Positions 7,517 through 17,500 of a DNA stretch of 64,000 nucleotides are shown in pieces. This stretch comes from Phycisphaeraceae bacterium (GTDB taxonomy: Bacteria > Planctomycetota > Phycisphaerae > Phycisphaerales > Phycisphaeraceae): positions 1 to 64,000 of the forward strand of contig JAJDCY010000012.1 of NCBI GenBank assembly GCA_029260595.1, read 5' to 3'. Each line of letters begins with the position of its first letter. Within the stretch, counting starts at the first letter, position 1. A model generated the notes under the pieces. It had not been told where the DNA came from, made no database searches, and saw only the letters and a program-made list of their open reading frames with translations. The translations under genes were made by a program, and so were the position numbers.

Positions 7517-8595
7517 TCGTTAATGAATGCTTCGGTGGACGCCCGGGCGTCAGATTCGCGCATCTGACGCGGCGGGCACTTCATGTAGTACGCACTTGGC
7601 GCTTCGATCGGGCCGGCCAGGCCGCGATTGCGGGCGAGGTAGGCGCAGCGAACAGCATCAACGACTACGCCGGCACTGTTCGGTGAGTCCTGGACCGACA
7701 GTCGCAGCTCAAGCTCGATCGGGATGTCGGCGAAACCGCGTCCCTCGATCCGGATGAAGCAGACTTTATTATCTCGTTGCCAGGGCACGTAATCCGATGG
7801 GCCGATGTGGATGTCGCGGGGGGCCAGTGGCGCGTCCAGTTGCGACTGCACCGCATCGGTCTTGGAGTGCTTTTTCGAGGCGAGTCGTTCCCTGGCGAGC
7901 ATGTTCAGGAAATCGGTGTTGCCGCCGGTGTTCAGTTGATAGGTACGATCGACCGTCACTCCGCGGTCCGCAAAAAGGCGTGCGAGTTGTCGGTGGACGA
8001 TGGTCGCGCCGAGTTGACTTTTTACGTCGTCGCCGATCACCGGCAGACCTGCATCGGTAAACCGCTTGGCCCACACCGGGTCTGATGCGATGAATACCGG
8101 CACACAGTTCACCAGCGCCACACCGGCCTGGATGCAGGCTTCGGCGTAGTGAGCCACAGCCTGTTCGGAGCCAACGGGCAGGTAGCAGATCAGCACATCG
8201 GCACCGCTGTCGGTCAATGCCTTCGCGACGTCGACAGGTAGGAGGCTGGCCGGTCGGAACGCTTCTTGCTCGGGGTGGTCGGCCATATGTGCGGCGACGC
8301 CATCCAGGATCGGTCCCATCAGAACCTCTGTGCCTGATAGAGGCAGTTGGCCATTGAAAACTCGCGCACAATTTGGCTCGGCGAACACCGCTTCTTCGAG
8401 CGGCCTGCCGACTTTGCGACGATCGACATCAAACGCGGCAACAAACTCAAGGTCGCCCGGCGAGACACCCGCAATATCGTCGTGCATGAGCCCGGCGAGA
8501 CTCCCCGCCGGGGCTCTGCGGTAATACTCGATCCCCTGGATCAGCGAGCTTGCACAGTTGCCGACACCGGCGATCGCGACATGAACCTTGGCCAT
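7513..8595 (-). CDS. ino1: Inositol-1-phosphate synthase, actinobacterial type
   Basis: 360 aa, the size of the short actinobacterial MIPS and well below the roughly 500 aa eukaryotic form. It converts glucose-6-phosphate to 1L-myo-inositol-1-phosphate with bound NAD. 'VAIAGVGNCASSLIQGIEYY' (5-24) is the dinucleotide site. 'GDDVKSQLGATI', 'TYQLNTGGNTDFLNML', 'SKKHSKT' and 'HIGPSDYVPW' are active-site blocks shared with mycobacterial Ino1. A good ribosome site (TAGGAG) precedes the ATG. The stop overlaps the start of the GNAT-methyltransferase. In actinobacteria the product feeds phosphatidylinositol and mycothiol; here the MshA-like and PIG-L genes point to a glucosaminyl-inositol product. 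Confidence 0.93.
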   Translation of the reverse strand: MAKVHVAIAGVGNCASSLIQGIEYYRRAPAGSLAGLMHDDIAGVSPGDLEFVAAFDVDRRKVGRPLEEAVFAEPNCARVFNGQLPLSGTEVLMGPILDGVAAHMADHPEQEAFRPASLLPVDVAKALTDSGADVLICYLPVGSEQAVAHYAEACIQAGVALVNCVPVFIASDPVWAKRFTDAGLPVIGDDVKSQLGATIVHRQLARLFADRGVTVDRTYQLNTGGNTDFLNMLARERLASKKHSKTDAVQSQLDAPLAPRDIHIGPSDYVPWQRDNKVCFIRIEGRGFADIPIELELRLSVQDSPNSAGVVVDAVRCAYLARNRGLAGPIEAPSAYYMKCPPRQMRESDARASTEAFINE

Positions 8596-8731
8596 CTACG
8601 CTCCTACGGTGATCGCTGTGTCGCGACCGTGCGCCGCGGCCTCATGCGATTGGGACCAAGCCGGGCGTGATTACTTGTACTTGGCGCGATTCCGTGGTGC
8701 AAATACCAGTTGAGCGAGCTAGTGAAGCAGG

Positions 8732-10165
8732 CTACGAGTTCCTCTCGATGTCGGGCGAGAGCCTTATGAGCGACCGGAGAATGACCACCTCGTCCTGCGA
8801 GAACTCTCTGCTGGCGAATAGCAACAGCAGCAAGATCGGGGCGGTCAGGCTCAACTGAAGCACGACCCACGCTCCCTGGATTGGAATCAGTTGAGGCAAC
8901 GCGTACCCGGCCGCCCCTAGCAAGCCGCAGCGCAGCAGCGACATCATCGGAGGTGCCACCCGCCAGACCCGGTGTATCGCGGCCAGTGCAAACGCGGCGG
9001 CGCAGCCACTGGCAATCAGTGTGCTTAGCGCAGCACCCTCGGCACCGAGCCTAGGGATCAGAACGATATGCCCGAGCAACGCGGCTAAAAGGATTAGCAT
9101 CGCAATCGGAATGCACCAGGCCGGCTTCTTCGCCGCCGTCAGGATCACGGACGCGCAGTGGACAAGAATCCTAAGCACCGCTGCGGCCGCGAGGACGACG
9201 AACAGGACGGCTGCATCGGCGAACTCCGGACCGAATAATACCAGCACCAACTCCGGTGCCGCACCACACACAAGCCCTACGAACGGAAGCAGCAAAAGCG
9301 CGATCCGCAACGATTGGCGTGCCATCTGTTGCGCGCCCGATCTGTCGCCGGACGCGACCGAGGCACTCAAGCCCGACAGGAGGATTGGTGAGACCACCCC
9401 CCCGATGAGACTGATCGGTATGGCGAGGTTCGCCGCAGCCGCGTACACCCCGACCTGACCGATGGTCGCGCCGAGGATTGTCAACACGATGATGTCGCTG
9501 TACGCGAAGGCCCGCATCAGGACGGAGAAGACGAACAGCGGTGCGATCGTCGGTGACATCGCTTGGATGCGGAACTGTGAGCGACCCAGCAGGGGCACGC
9601 GCACGTACCGCCGCGCCACGACGATCTCGACCAGTGTCGCCGCGATCAGACCGAGAATCGCCCCATAGATCGACAGGCCGGCTTGCACGAATAGCACGAT
9701 GAAGCTCAGGCGCGCCAGCCAGCGGCACGCCATTGCAGCGGCCTGTCCGCTGTAACGCCCAAGCCCGGTCAGGACAAAACGGTGTGGAAGGACGAATCCG
9801 TAGAGCGGGATGTCGATGGCTAGTAGCCGCAGGTATGGCTCGAGGCTCGGCTGACCGAGTAGCGTCGCGATCGGCCCCGCGAAAAGCGCGACAGCGATGC
9901 CGCACACAAGCGCGATGATAAAGTGCGCACGCAGCACGGCCCGCCCGACCGGCACCCAGTCCCTGGCCTGGCTGACGTGGTGGACGGTGGCGCTGGCAAA
10001 TAAATCAGAGATCGTCCACTGCACGACGCTGACCAACGTGACGGAAAGCGTGAGCAGGCCGTATCCATCACGCCCCAGCCGGCGAGCCAGGAACGCCGCG
10101 GTGATGAGCGCGGTGACCGGGAACAGCGCCTCCGCCGCGAACACCCGCAAGCCGCCGTCCAGCAT
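8732..10165 (-). CDS. Wzx-like oligosaccharide flippase (MOP superfamily)
   Basis: 477 aa from the ATG at 10165; a TTG at 10198 would add 11 residues. About 12-14 hydrophobic helices cover the whole length, starting 'GGLRVFAAEALFPVTALITA' with 'FLARRLGRDGYGLLTLS', the usual beginning of polysaccharide flippases. 'GAEGAALSTLIASG' in the C-terminal half is a common Wzx/MATE feature. Such proteins move undecaprenyl-linked oligosaccharides or other glycolipids across the inner membrane. Its place 136 nt upstream of ino1 on the same strand suggests the product is exported, which argues for a surface glycolipid or polysaccharide rather than a cytosolic thiol. Confidence 0.85.
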   Translation of the reverse strand: MLDGGLRVFAAEALFPVTALITAAFLARRLGRDGYGLLTLSVTLVSVVQWTISDLFASATVHHVSQARDWVPVGRAVLRAHFIIALVCGIAVALFAGPIATLLGQPSLEPYLRLLAIDIPLYGFVLPHRFVLTGLGRYSGQAAAMACRWLARLSFIVLFVQAGLSIYGAILGLIAATLVEIVVARRYVRVPLLGRSQFRIQAMSPTIAPLFVFSVLMRAFAYSDIIVLTILGATIGQVGVYAAAANLAIPISLIGGVVSPILLSGLSASVASGDRSGAQQMARQSLRIALLLLPFVGLVCGAAPELVLVLFGPEFADAAVLFVVLAAAAVLRILVHCASVILTAAKKPAWCIPIAMLILLAALLGHIVLIPRLGAEGAALSTLIASGCAAAFALAAIHRVWRVAPPMMSLLRCGLLGAAGYALPQLIPIQGAWVVLQLSLTAPILLLLLFASREFSQDEVVILRSLIRLSPDIERNS

Positions 10166-10435
10166 GTGCCGGCCGGTAGGTGGTGAGGATCGACTCAATG
10201 CGGGGCTCGCGGATGCGCCGGGCTATCGAAGATTTCACAGCGGCTCATGTGGCCGGTGTCAAGCCTGGCAATCAATCGTATGCGATTGGGCGGTGGCGAT
10301 GGGCCTTTCTCACGGTAACAAACCCCTCTCGCCAAAGGCTCGTTTTCGACGCATCCCCAGGTGTTGCCATGGCCACTCCCTACCATTATCGTGACACTTC
10401 ATAGTCAGATTGAGCTTTCTTTGAGTGATAGATTG

Positions 10436-10864
10436 ATGTTTTCAAGGCCTACTATTGCTCTGATCATCGCCGTTTGTTTTGCCGGCATAGGCAACACAGC
10501 ATCGCTTATGCCCGGACGTTGCTGCCCGCCGCCAAACACGGATTCAGATGTATCCGGGCAACCCAAGAGCAGCGACTGCCACCAATGTTGTCCCGCGCAG
10601 GAACAAGTACCAGCCAAGGATGGTGACGCACCCGACGACGAATCGCAATCGCACGACGGGCACTGCACCGCCTGTCGGATCGTCACCCACCTGCCGGCCT
10701 TGGCCGACCAATCGCCACCGTTCGCCGTAACCGCGACCTCTGTCATGGCTGACCCATTGGAACCAGCCCAATGCGTCTATCGGTCCCGCTGTCGCACGGA
10801 CTCCACGTCCGCCCGCCACCGTCCACTTTCTAAACATGTCGCTTGTGCACAGGGCTTTCTCTAG
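10436..10864 (+). CDS. Exported Cys-rich protein beside metal-resistance genes
   Basis: 142 aa from the ATG at 10436. 'MFSRPTIALIIAVCFAGIGN' is a plausible signal peptide. The mature part is rich in Cys and His: 'PGRCCPPPN', 'CHQCCPAQ', 'SHDGHCTACRIVTH', then two late Cys. No family is recognised. Clustered CC, CxxCC and CxxC pairs in an exported protein next to a multicopper oxidase and RND efflux system suggest metal binding, but this is inference. It lies between the divergent flippase and a pseudogene and has no operon partner. A longer start at 10361 would place the hydrophobic segment inside the protein and is less likely. Confidence 0.6.
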   Translation: MFSRPTIALIIAVCFAGIGNTASLMPGRCCPPPNTDSDVSGQPKSSDCHQCCPAQEQVPAKDGDAPDDESQSHDGHCTACRIVTHLPALADQSPPFAVTATSVMADPLEPAQCVYRSRCRTDSTSARHRPLSKHVACAQGFL

Positions 10865-11117
10865 CAGTCGTCTCGTAAGGAAACGACCCGATAGCTATCT
10901 GTGAAGCCCGGTCAATGAGGCGCAGCCAAAGTTCCTAGGCCGCCCGCCAATTACGAGCGGCACCGCGCGCCGTCCGCCTAGCACCGTCGTCACGGCCGCG
11001 GCGGTGTCGTCAAACACGCATCGCTGTTCAAGGCTGTCACCCAACCGAGTTTCCAACGCCGTAACCGGCAACACGATATCTGCCGACGTCCACTCAGATA
11101 AAAAAAGGTTTCGATCT

Positions 11118-11502
11118 TTGTATTACCACCCCATCACCACCCGGCGGGCATTCGCGCTAATCGAGTTGCTGGTGGTGATCTCAGTCATCGCGCTGCTGAT
11201 CGGCATCCTCCTGCCCGCACTGGGAGCAGCCCGGCACGCCGCGCGCTCAGCCAAGTGCCTGGCCAACATGCGCAACATGGAACAAACTCACTGAGCGTAC
11301 ATGGTCGATAACGACAACGAGTACTTCAACGGACGGCGGACCAACATGATCCAGGTCGGGATTAGGCACGACGGGGACGGCGGCGGCACCGCCCACGATG
11401 CGACGTTAAGCTGGCTGAACACATTGCAGCGTTACTACAGCACACCTCTGATCAGGCGCTCGCCACTTGACAATAGCGAGTTCTGGACTGAATCGACCGA
11501 CG
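11118..11502 (+). pseudogene. Decayed type II secretion-type pseudopilin
   Basis: Reading from a TTG at 11118 (AAAAGG 9 nt upstream), the protein has the class III prepilin signature 'RRAFALIELLVVISVIALLI' followed by 'LPALGAARHAARSAKCLANM', typical of planctomycete pseudopilins. An in-frame TGA at 11292-11294 interrupts it; the same frame continues with 'AYMVDNDNEYF' and 'SWLNTLQRYYS', so a Trp codon (TGG to TGA) was probably lost. The later 'LIRRSPLDNSEFW' looks like a degraded copy of the 'LLRCPSD' block of this family. A MITE-like element begins at 11503, and the normal C-terminal half is missing. It is therefore a pseudogene, apparently truncated by insertion plus deletion. Confidence 0.7.
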
Positions 11503-11637
11503 CTAGGCCGTGTCTCAAGGCTCAGATGCGGCCGTCTCTGACCATGCTCAACACTGTTTTGTGAGCCCTCAATGGGGTAGAGACATGACCGGCCGCCAAT
11601 CGAAACCCTATCAAGAGAGCCTTGAGACACGGCCTAG
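11503..11637. mobile_element. 135-bp MITE-like element with perfect 21-bp terminal inverted repeats
   Basis: The 21 bases at 11503-11523 (starting CTAGGCCGTGTCTC) are the exact reverse complement of 11617-11637 (ending GAGACACGGCCTAG). Internal GCGGCCG (11528-11534) and CGGCCGC (11590-11596) also pair, so the element can fold into a long hairpin. No transposase is encoded. The outer CTAG or TA may be the target duplication; CTAG would fit IS5-type and TA IS630/mariner-type elements. The left end cuts the pseudopilin pseudogene, and the right end supplies the TAG stop of the multicopper oxidase gene. Confidence 0.75.
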
Positions 11638-12944
11638 TCGTCAACCTTATACGCCGCCGTCCCCGCGGGCTGCTTGTACCAACCGGGATCGTCGTAGCGG
11701 GCGATCCCGTCGCGCACTTTAAGGATCGTGAACATCCCGCCCATCTCGACGTTCCCGTATGGCCCCTTCCCCGCCATCATTGGCAGCGTGTTCTCCGGCT
11801 CGGGCATGTGCTCGGCCATGTCCTGCATCTCGGCCATCCCCGTTTCGCCCATCGCCATGTAGCCGGGCAGCAGCGATCGAACCTCACCCTCGACGCCGCT
11901 CTGATCGACACCGAGCATGTTGGGGATCTCGTGCGCCATCGCGTTCATCGCGTGGTGAGATTTGTGGCAGTGCATGATCCAGTCGCCCGGCTCATCGACA
12001 ATCAGTTCGATATCGCGCGTGCTCCCAACCGGCACCGGCACGGTCGTCTGCGGCCATTGCGCCGATTCGGGGATCCGCCCACCATCCGTTCCCGTGACTT
12101 TGAACGCGAAACCGTGCAGGTGGATCGGGTGCTGATTCATGCTCAGGTTCCCTAACCGTATGCGCACACGTTGACCCGTCGCGGCGACCAAGGCCTCTGT
12201 CGCCGGATAGGTCTTGCCGTTAAAAGTAAACGTATTAAAGTCGAGCATAACCGATGGATCAGGCCGATAGGTCCCGGGGTGGATAGCCCACTCGTGCAGC
12301 ATGATCACAAAGTCGCGGTCGACCGAGGGCCGGACGGGCTCTTTGGGATGGACAATGAACATCCCCATCATGCCAGCTGCCATCTGCACCATCTCATCGG
12401 CATGCGGGTGGTACATGAACGTGCCGTGCTGGCGGAGCTCGAACTCGTACGCCCACGTCTCGCCCGGTTGGATCTGTGGCTGAGTCAGTCCACCCACGCC
12501 ATCCATCCCGTTGGGCAGAAAGATCCCGTGCCAGTGGACCGACGTGTGCTCGGGCAGCTTGTTGGTTACCAGGATCCGGACCCTGTCGCCCTCGACGGCC
12601 TCGATCACCGGCCCGGGCGCACGCCCGTTGTACCCCCAGCACTTGACCATCATCCCGGGTGCGAACTCCGCATCGACCGGTTCCGCGATGAGGTGAAACT
12701 CCTTGACCCCGTCCTTCATCACCCAGGGCAACTTCGTGCCGTTGGGCACAACCACAGGCGTGTAGGGCAACGGGTCTTGCCGGTCACCATCGACACTCCG
12801 CGCCGAAGCGGCTTCGGTAGCCCCATCCAACGCTTGCGCGTCAAGGACACTCGGCCAGAGCATCGTTGCTGCGATCAGCAATATGGACGGTTGGAAAACA
12901 CCCATCCTGCGAGTCGCAACACAAGAGCGTCTTGTTGACATCAT
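11634..12944 (-). CDS. Multicopper oxidase (CopA/CueO-like)
   Basis: 436 aa with an N-terminal signal-like segment ('PSILLIAATMLWPSVLDAQA'). The copper-binding motifs are all visible: 'HTSVHWHGIF', 'GTFMYHPHADEM', 'HPIHLHGFAF' and 'WIMHCHKSHHAMNAM', giving the type 1 and trinuclear sites. A Met-rich stretch near the end ('YMAMGETGMAEMQDMAEHM') resembles copper-recruiting regions of CueO and CopA. The enzyme probably oxidises Cu(I) in the periplasm. It is 12 nt downstream of the outer-membrane efflux gene with AGGTGAT in the gap, so it is the last gene of the efflux operon. Its stop codon coincides with the end of the MITE-like element, so the C-terminus may have been altered by insertion. Confidence 0.92.
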   Translation of the reverse strand: MMSTRRSCVATRRMGVFQPSILLIAATMLWPSVLDAQALDGATEAASARSVDGDRQDPLPYTPVVVPNGTKLPWVMKDGVKEFHLIAEPVDAEFAPGMMVKCWGYNGRAPGPVIEAVEGDRVRILVTNKLPEHTSVHWHGIFLPNGMDGVGGLTQPQIQPGETWAYEFELRQHGTFMYHPHADEMVQMAAGMMGMFIVHPKEPVRPSVDRDFVIMLHEWAIHPGTYRPDPSVMLDFNTFTFNGKTYPATEALVAATGQRVRIRLGNLSMNQHPIHLHGFAFKVTGTDGGRIPESAQWPQTTVPVPVGSTRDIELIVDEPGDWIMHCHKSHHAMNAMAHEIPNMLGVDQSGVEGEVRSLLPGYMAMGETGMAEMQDMAEHMPEPENTLPMMAGKGPYGNVEMGGMFTILKVRDGIARYDDPGWYKQPAGTAAYKVDD

Positions 12945-12956
12945 TTGATCACCTCT

Positions 12957-14519
12957 CTAGTGGCTATCGTGGGCCTCGTCGGGATGACGGTCCTGCCCAT
13001 GATGAGAATGATTCGCTGGCTGGGTCGAGGGCGCAGTTATCGACTGCCTCGTCGCCGGCGGCGGGTTCATCGCTGCCATTGCCCCGGCAAAGTCATGTCC
13101 GGGCAACCCGCCGCCGACTGCCCGCTCCAACTCCGCCAGCGTATTCCAGTAGTCCCTCGTCGCATTCACCAGCCGATGGCTTGCGGCGATCTGCTCCCGC
13201 TGCACCTCAAGCAACTCGAAGACACCCGAAAGCATGAAGTTGTATTTCTGATTCGTCAGTGTCACGACCTGATCGTGCAGCGGTATGACGACCTCGCGCA
13301 GCCGCGCGGCCTTGTTGTGGTGTAGCTCTAATCGCTTACACAACGTCCGCACCTGCGATCGAATCTTCACCACAAGAGCGTCCAGCCGGTTCTGACTCTG
13401 GCGGAGCTGCGCCTCGTGGCGTGCGATGTCGGCCTGGCCCTGATCAAAGATCGGCAGCTCGATCGACAATGTCGGCCCCGTCACCCAAAGCCCATCCACA
13501 TCGCGGTCGCTGCTGACACCTACTTCGGCATCAAGAAAACCCCGCCAATCCCCGGCGATTCCAAGCGCCTCGCTGAGCGCCTTGACCTCCTGTAATCCGG
13601 CCTGAAAATCAAAGCGACGCTCAAGGGCCCGTATCTCGAGGTCCACATCCCCAACCGCGGTCTCGGGCACCTCGGGCAGCCGGTCGGGCACACCCCACCG
13701 CGAATCGTTCTTTACAAACCCCATCAGCGCGCTGAGCTGCTGCCTGGCCTCATCCGCTTCACCCATGCTGTCGGCCAAATCCAACTCGATGTTCTCACGC
13801 ACGATCTGTTCTCGTGTGACGGCCAACTCGCTCAGGTTCCCTGCGTCCTTCATCCGCTGCGCCATCTGCGACGACGCCTGCGCCGCGCGTGCAGCCAACC
13901 GATGCACCTGGACAACCTGCTTCGCCGCGACAAGCGAGATGTACGCCTGCTCCGTATCCGTTACCAGTTGAAGCACCTGGTCGGCAACGCGCAGCTTGAC
14001 CCGTTCAAACTCGATCGCCGCCAGCCGCTGCCTCGCCGGCTGCATCAGCAGGCTGAGGAAGTTGTATGCGAACTCAATCTCGACGTTCGACCCGGACGGT
14101 GGCGACCCATCCGCGAACCGCCCAAGCCCAGAGAACGACGGGTTCGCGGGTATGGCGGCCTCGATCACATCCGCGTGCGAGATACCCAGCTCGTCATAGA
14201 CAGCCTGCAGTGATCGGTTGTTTAGAAGCGCGACCTGGATGACCTCTTGAACGGTCATGGACTGGGAGATCAGAGTCTCCACCGCACGCCCAAGCTCCGC
14301 ATCTTCCGTTGCGTCGCGGCGCCATTCGATCCGCTGGTCGACTTGATCGCCGATCATCACCTGCACATCACTAAAACCGCTGTTGTGGGGCACCTGAACG
14401 CACCCACCAACGGCGGCGATCACGATGCTCGCTATACACGGGCGTACGAGAGCGGCCCAGCCGCAACCCGCCATTCGCGCGACAGGAAACACAGATTCAA
14501 TTTTCGTTCGGTCAGTCAT
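12957..14519 (-). CDS. TolC/CusC-family outer-membrane efflux lipoprotein
   Basis: 520 aa. A long leader ends in the lipobox 'AAVGGC', so the mature protein is probably lipid-anchored. The repeated helical organisation of the family is visible: 'VIQVALLNNRSLQAVYDELG' and 'PANPSFSGLGRF' in the first half, 'GPTLSIELPIFDQGQADIAR' and 'YNFMLSGVFELLEVQREQI' in the second. The C-terminus carries a His/Asp-rich tail ('HSHHGQDRHPDEAHDSH') that could bind metal. It forms the outer-membrane channel of the RND exporter encoded just upstream (26 nt gap after czcA). It is a different subfamily from the partial CzcC at 1-360. Confidence 0.9.
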   Translation of the reverse strand: MTDRTKIESVFPVARMAGCGWAALVRPCIASIVIAAVGGCVQVPHNSGFSDVQVMIGDQVDQRIEWRRDATEDAELGRAVETLISQSMTVQEVIQVALLNNRSLQAVYDELGISHADVIEAAIPANPSFSGLGRFADGSPPSGSNVEIEFAYNFLSLLMQPARQRLAAIEFERVKLRVADQVLQLVTDTEQAYISLVAAKQVVQVHRLAARAAQASSQMAQRMKDAGNLSELAVTREQIVRENIELDLADSMGEADEARQQLSALMGFVKNDSRWGVPDRLPEVPETAVGDVDLEIRALERRFDFQAGLQEVKALSEALGIAGDWRGFLDAEVGVSSDRDVDGLWVTGPTLSIELPIFDQGQADIARHEAQLRQSQNRLDALVVKIRSQVRTLCKRLELHHNKAARLREVVIPLHDQVVTLTNQKYNFMLSGVFELLEVQREQIAASHRLVNATRDYWNTLAELERAVGGGLPGHDFAGAMAAMNPPPATRQSITAPSTQPANHSHHGQDRHPDEAHDSH

Positions 14520-14545
14520 AGATGTGATTAGCTCCTATATGCCGT

Positions 14546-17500
14546 TCATCCCACCGACCCCAATTCGTCACCGTTGGAGCGTGCAAGTACGTCCGGATCG
14601 ACCGGGACTGCGAACCACCTATACAAACCGGGCAGTACCAACAAGGTCAGCACCGTCGAGGTCACCAACCCGCCAATCACCACGGCTGCGAGCGGGCGCT
14701 GGATCTCGCTGCCCGTACCGCTGGCGAGCAGCAACGGGATCAGCCCAAGCCCCGTGGTGAGCGCGGTCATCATCACCGGCCGAACGCGCAACAGCGCACC
14801 TTTCACGCTCGCCTCATCCACGGGCGTACCCTCACGCACAAGCTGGTTCAAGTACGCGACCAGCACCATGCCGTTCTCCAGCGCGATTCCGAACAGCGCG
14901 ATAAACCCGACCGATGCGGGGACAGAAAGGTTCTCCCCGGACAACCACAGCCCGATCACACCACCCACGAGCGCTAACGGGATGTTCAGCAGGATCACCG
15001 CCGCGTTCAACAGTGACCCGAAGCTCGAATACAGCAACAACCCGATAATCAAAAGCGTGGCCGGCACGACCAACGCCAGACGCCGGTTGGCTTCCTGCTG
15101 TAATCTGAACGACCCACCCCAAACGGTGAAGTAGCCAGGTGGCAGTTGGACGTCGCGGTCGATCGCCGCCTGCGCATCGGCGACGAACGATCCGATATCT
15201 CGGCCAACCACATTATTTTGAATCGTGATGAACCGCTGGGTGTCTTCGCGTGTGATCTGCCTCGGTCCGGTGATACGCTCGATTGTCGCGAGCTGGCTTA
15301 GCGGCACGCGCGACCCGTTGGGCGCGGCGACCAGCAGATCTCCGATCGCCTCACGAGTCTGGCGGGCTTGCGCGGCATAGCGCACAACAATATCGAATCG
15401 CCGAATTCCTTCGAACACCTGCCCGGCCTGTTGCCCACCGATCGCCGCCCGGATGGTGTGTTGGACATCGGCGAGGTTCAGCCCGTAGCGCGCGATGGCC
15501 TGGAAGTCGGGGCGGATGACAAGCTGCGGGGCGCCGCTGACCTGATCGACCTGCACATCCGTCGCGCCGGGTACGTTGCGGAGTACCGCGGCGATGACGT
15601 CGGCGTTGTCCTTTAGTTCGTTGAGGTCGTCGCCGAACAGCTTGACGGCGAGTTCTGCTTTGACGCCTTCGAGCAGCTCGTCGACGTTCATCTCGATCGG
15701 TTGCGTGAGGTTCGCCATGATCCCCGGCATACCAGCCACTGTGCGGCGGATCTGCGACTCGATGTATCCCTGGTCATTGGGACGGCGCCACTGGTCTTTG
15801 GGCTTAAGCGTCACGAACATCTCAGCCGAGTTCACCGGGTCTGCGTGCGCCCCGACCTCGCCGCGGCCAACCCGACTGGTGACCTCGACGACCTCGGGGA
15901 TCTTCAGCAGCCGCTGCTCGACCCGAAGTGTGTTCTGCTTGCTATGTTCGAGCGATATCGACGGCGCCTGTGTCAGCCGCACGACAATCGTGCCCTCATT
16001 GAGCCGCGGGGTGAACTCCGAGCCAAGCATCGGAAAGATCGCGGCGCCGATCCCGAATAGGCAGATCGACAACCCGATCGCCGCCCAGCGATGCCGCACG
16101 AAGAAGCGCACAACCGGCCGATAGGGGGCGAGCATGATGCGCACAATAAGTGGGTCGCGTATCGGACCAGCCTCGTTGGCTTTGCGTTTGGCCGAGCGCA
16201 TCAGCAGTTGCCCAATGACCGGCGCCACGAGCAGCGCGTAGATCAACGACCCGAGCATCGCTAACGCCACCGTGTAGGCCAGCGGGCGGAACGTCTTGCC
16301 CTCAACGCCGCGCAGCGTAAACAGCGGCAGGAACACGACAATGATGATGGTGATCGCGTAGAGGATTGGTCGGCCGACCTCGTGGCATGCCCGGGCGATC
16401 ACCTTTAGCCGCGGCTGATCCGGCGCGGCTTCGCGCAGTTGGCGGTCGATGTTCTCGACCATCACGATGGTCCCGTCGACCATCATCCCGATCGCGATCG
16501 CCAAGCCGCCTAGCGACATCAGATTCGCCGACTGATCGAACACATACATCGCGATGAACGCGAACAGCACGGAGAATGGGATTGCCACCGCGACCACGAT
16601 CCCCGCACGGAACCCACCCATGAACACAAACAACACAAACGAGACCAAGACCACACCCATCACCAAGGCCTCAGTGACCGTCGACACCGACGACTCGACG
16701 ATGTTTTTCTGCTCGTAGTACGGGACGATCCGCATCCCGCTCGGGAGGATCCCGTTGATCTGCGCGATCCTGGCTTCGACCCGTTCGATCACGACGGACG
16801 CGTTGGTGCCGTACAGTTTGATCACCATCCCGGCGACGACCTCGCCCTGCCCATTTCGCGTCTGCACCCCCCGTCGCACGGCGCCGCCAGTTTTCACCTC
16901 GGCGACATCCGAGAGGTACACCGGCCGCCCGTCATCGGTCTTGACAACGATCCGCCGCAAGTCATCCAGCCCGTGCGCCAGCCCGACCGACCGCACCACC
17001 AACTCCTCGCCGCCCTCTTCAATGAACTGTGCCCCGATGTTCAGGTTGTTCGATTCAACACGCCCGATCACCTCGCCGATCGTCAGTTCGTATCGCACCA
17101 ACGCAGACGGATCGACGGCGATGTGGTACTGCTTCTCATGCCCGCCGATGCCCAGTACCTCGGTCACGCCGGGGACGCGCGACAAGTTGCGGCCGACCAC
17201 CCAATCATGCGTTGTCCGTAATTGTTCGAGTGTGTACTGACCGGCCGTGTCCTCCAGGTAATAAAAAAGCACCAGGCCCATACCCGTCGAGATCGGGCCG
17301 AGCTCCGGCTCGCCAAACCCCTCGGGGATCTGCTCGCGCGCCTGGGTCAGGCGCTCGTTGACGAGCCGCCGCGCAAAGTAGATGCCCACGCCCTCCTCGA
17401 AGTACACATTCACCACCGACAAACCGAAGTTGGACACGGAGCGGATCTTTTCAACCCCGGGCAGCCCGAGCATCGCCGTCTCGATCGGGTACGTGACGAA

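Noticed and set aside
10890-10990. Possible structured RNA leader (GCGCAGCCAAAGTTCCTAGGC) ahead of the pseudopilin
   Set aside because: It recalls riboswitch-like wording, but I could not fit it to cyclic-di-GMP, cobalamin or any other class, and the gene downstream is dead.
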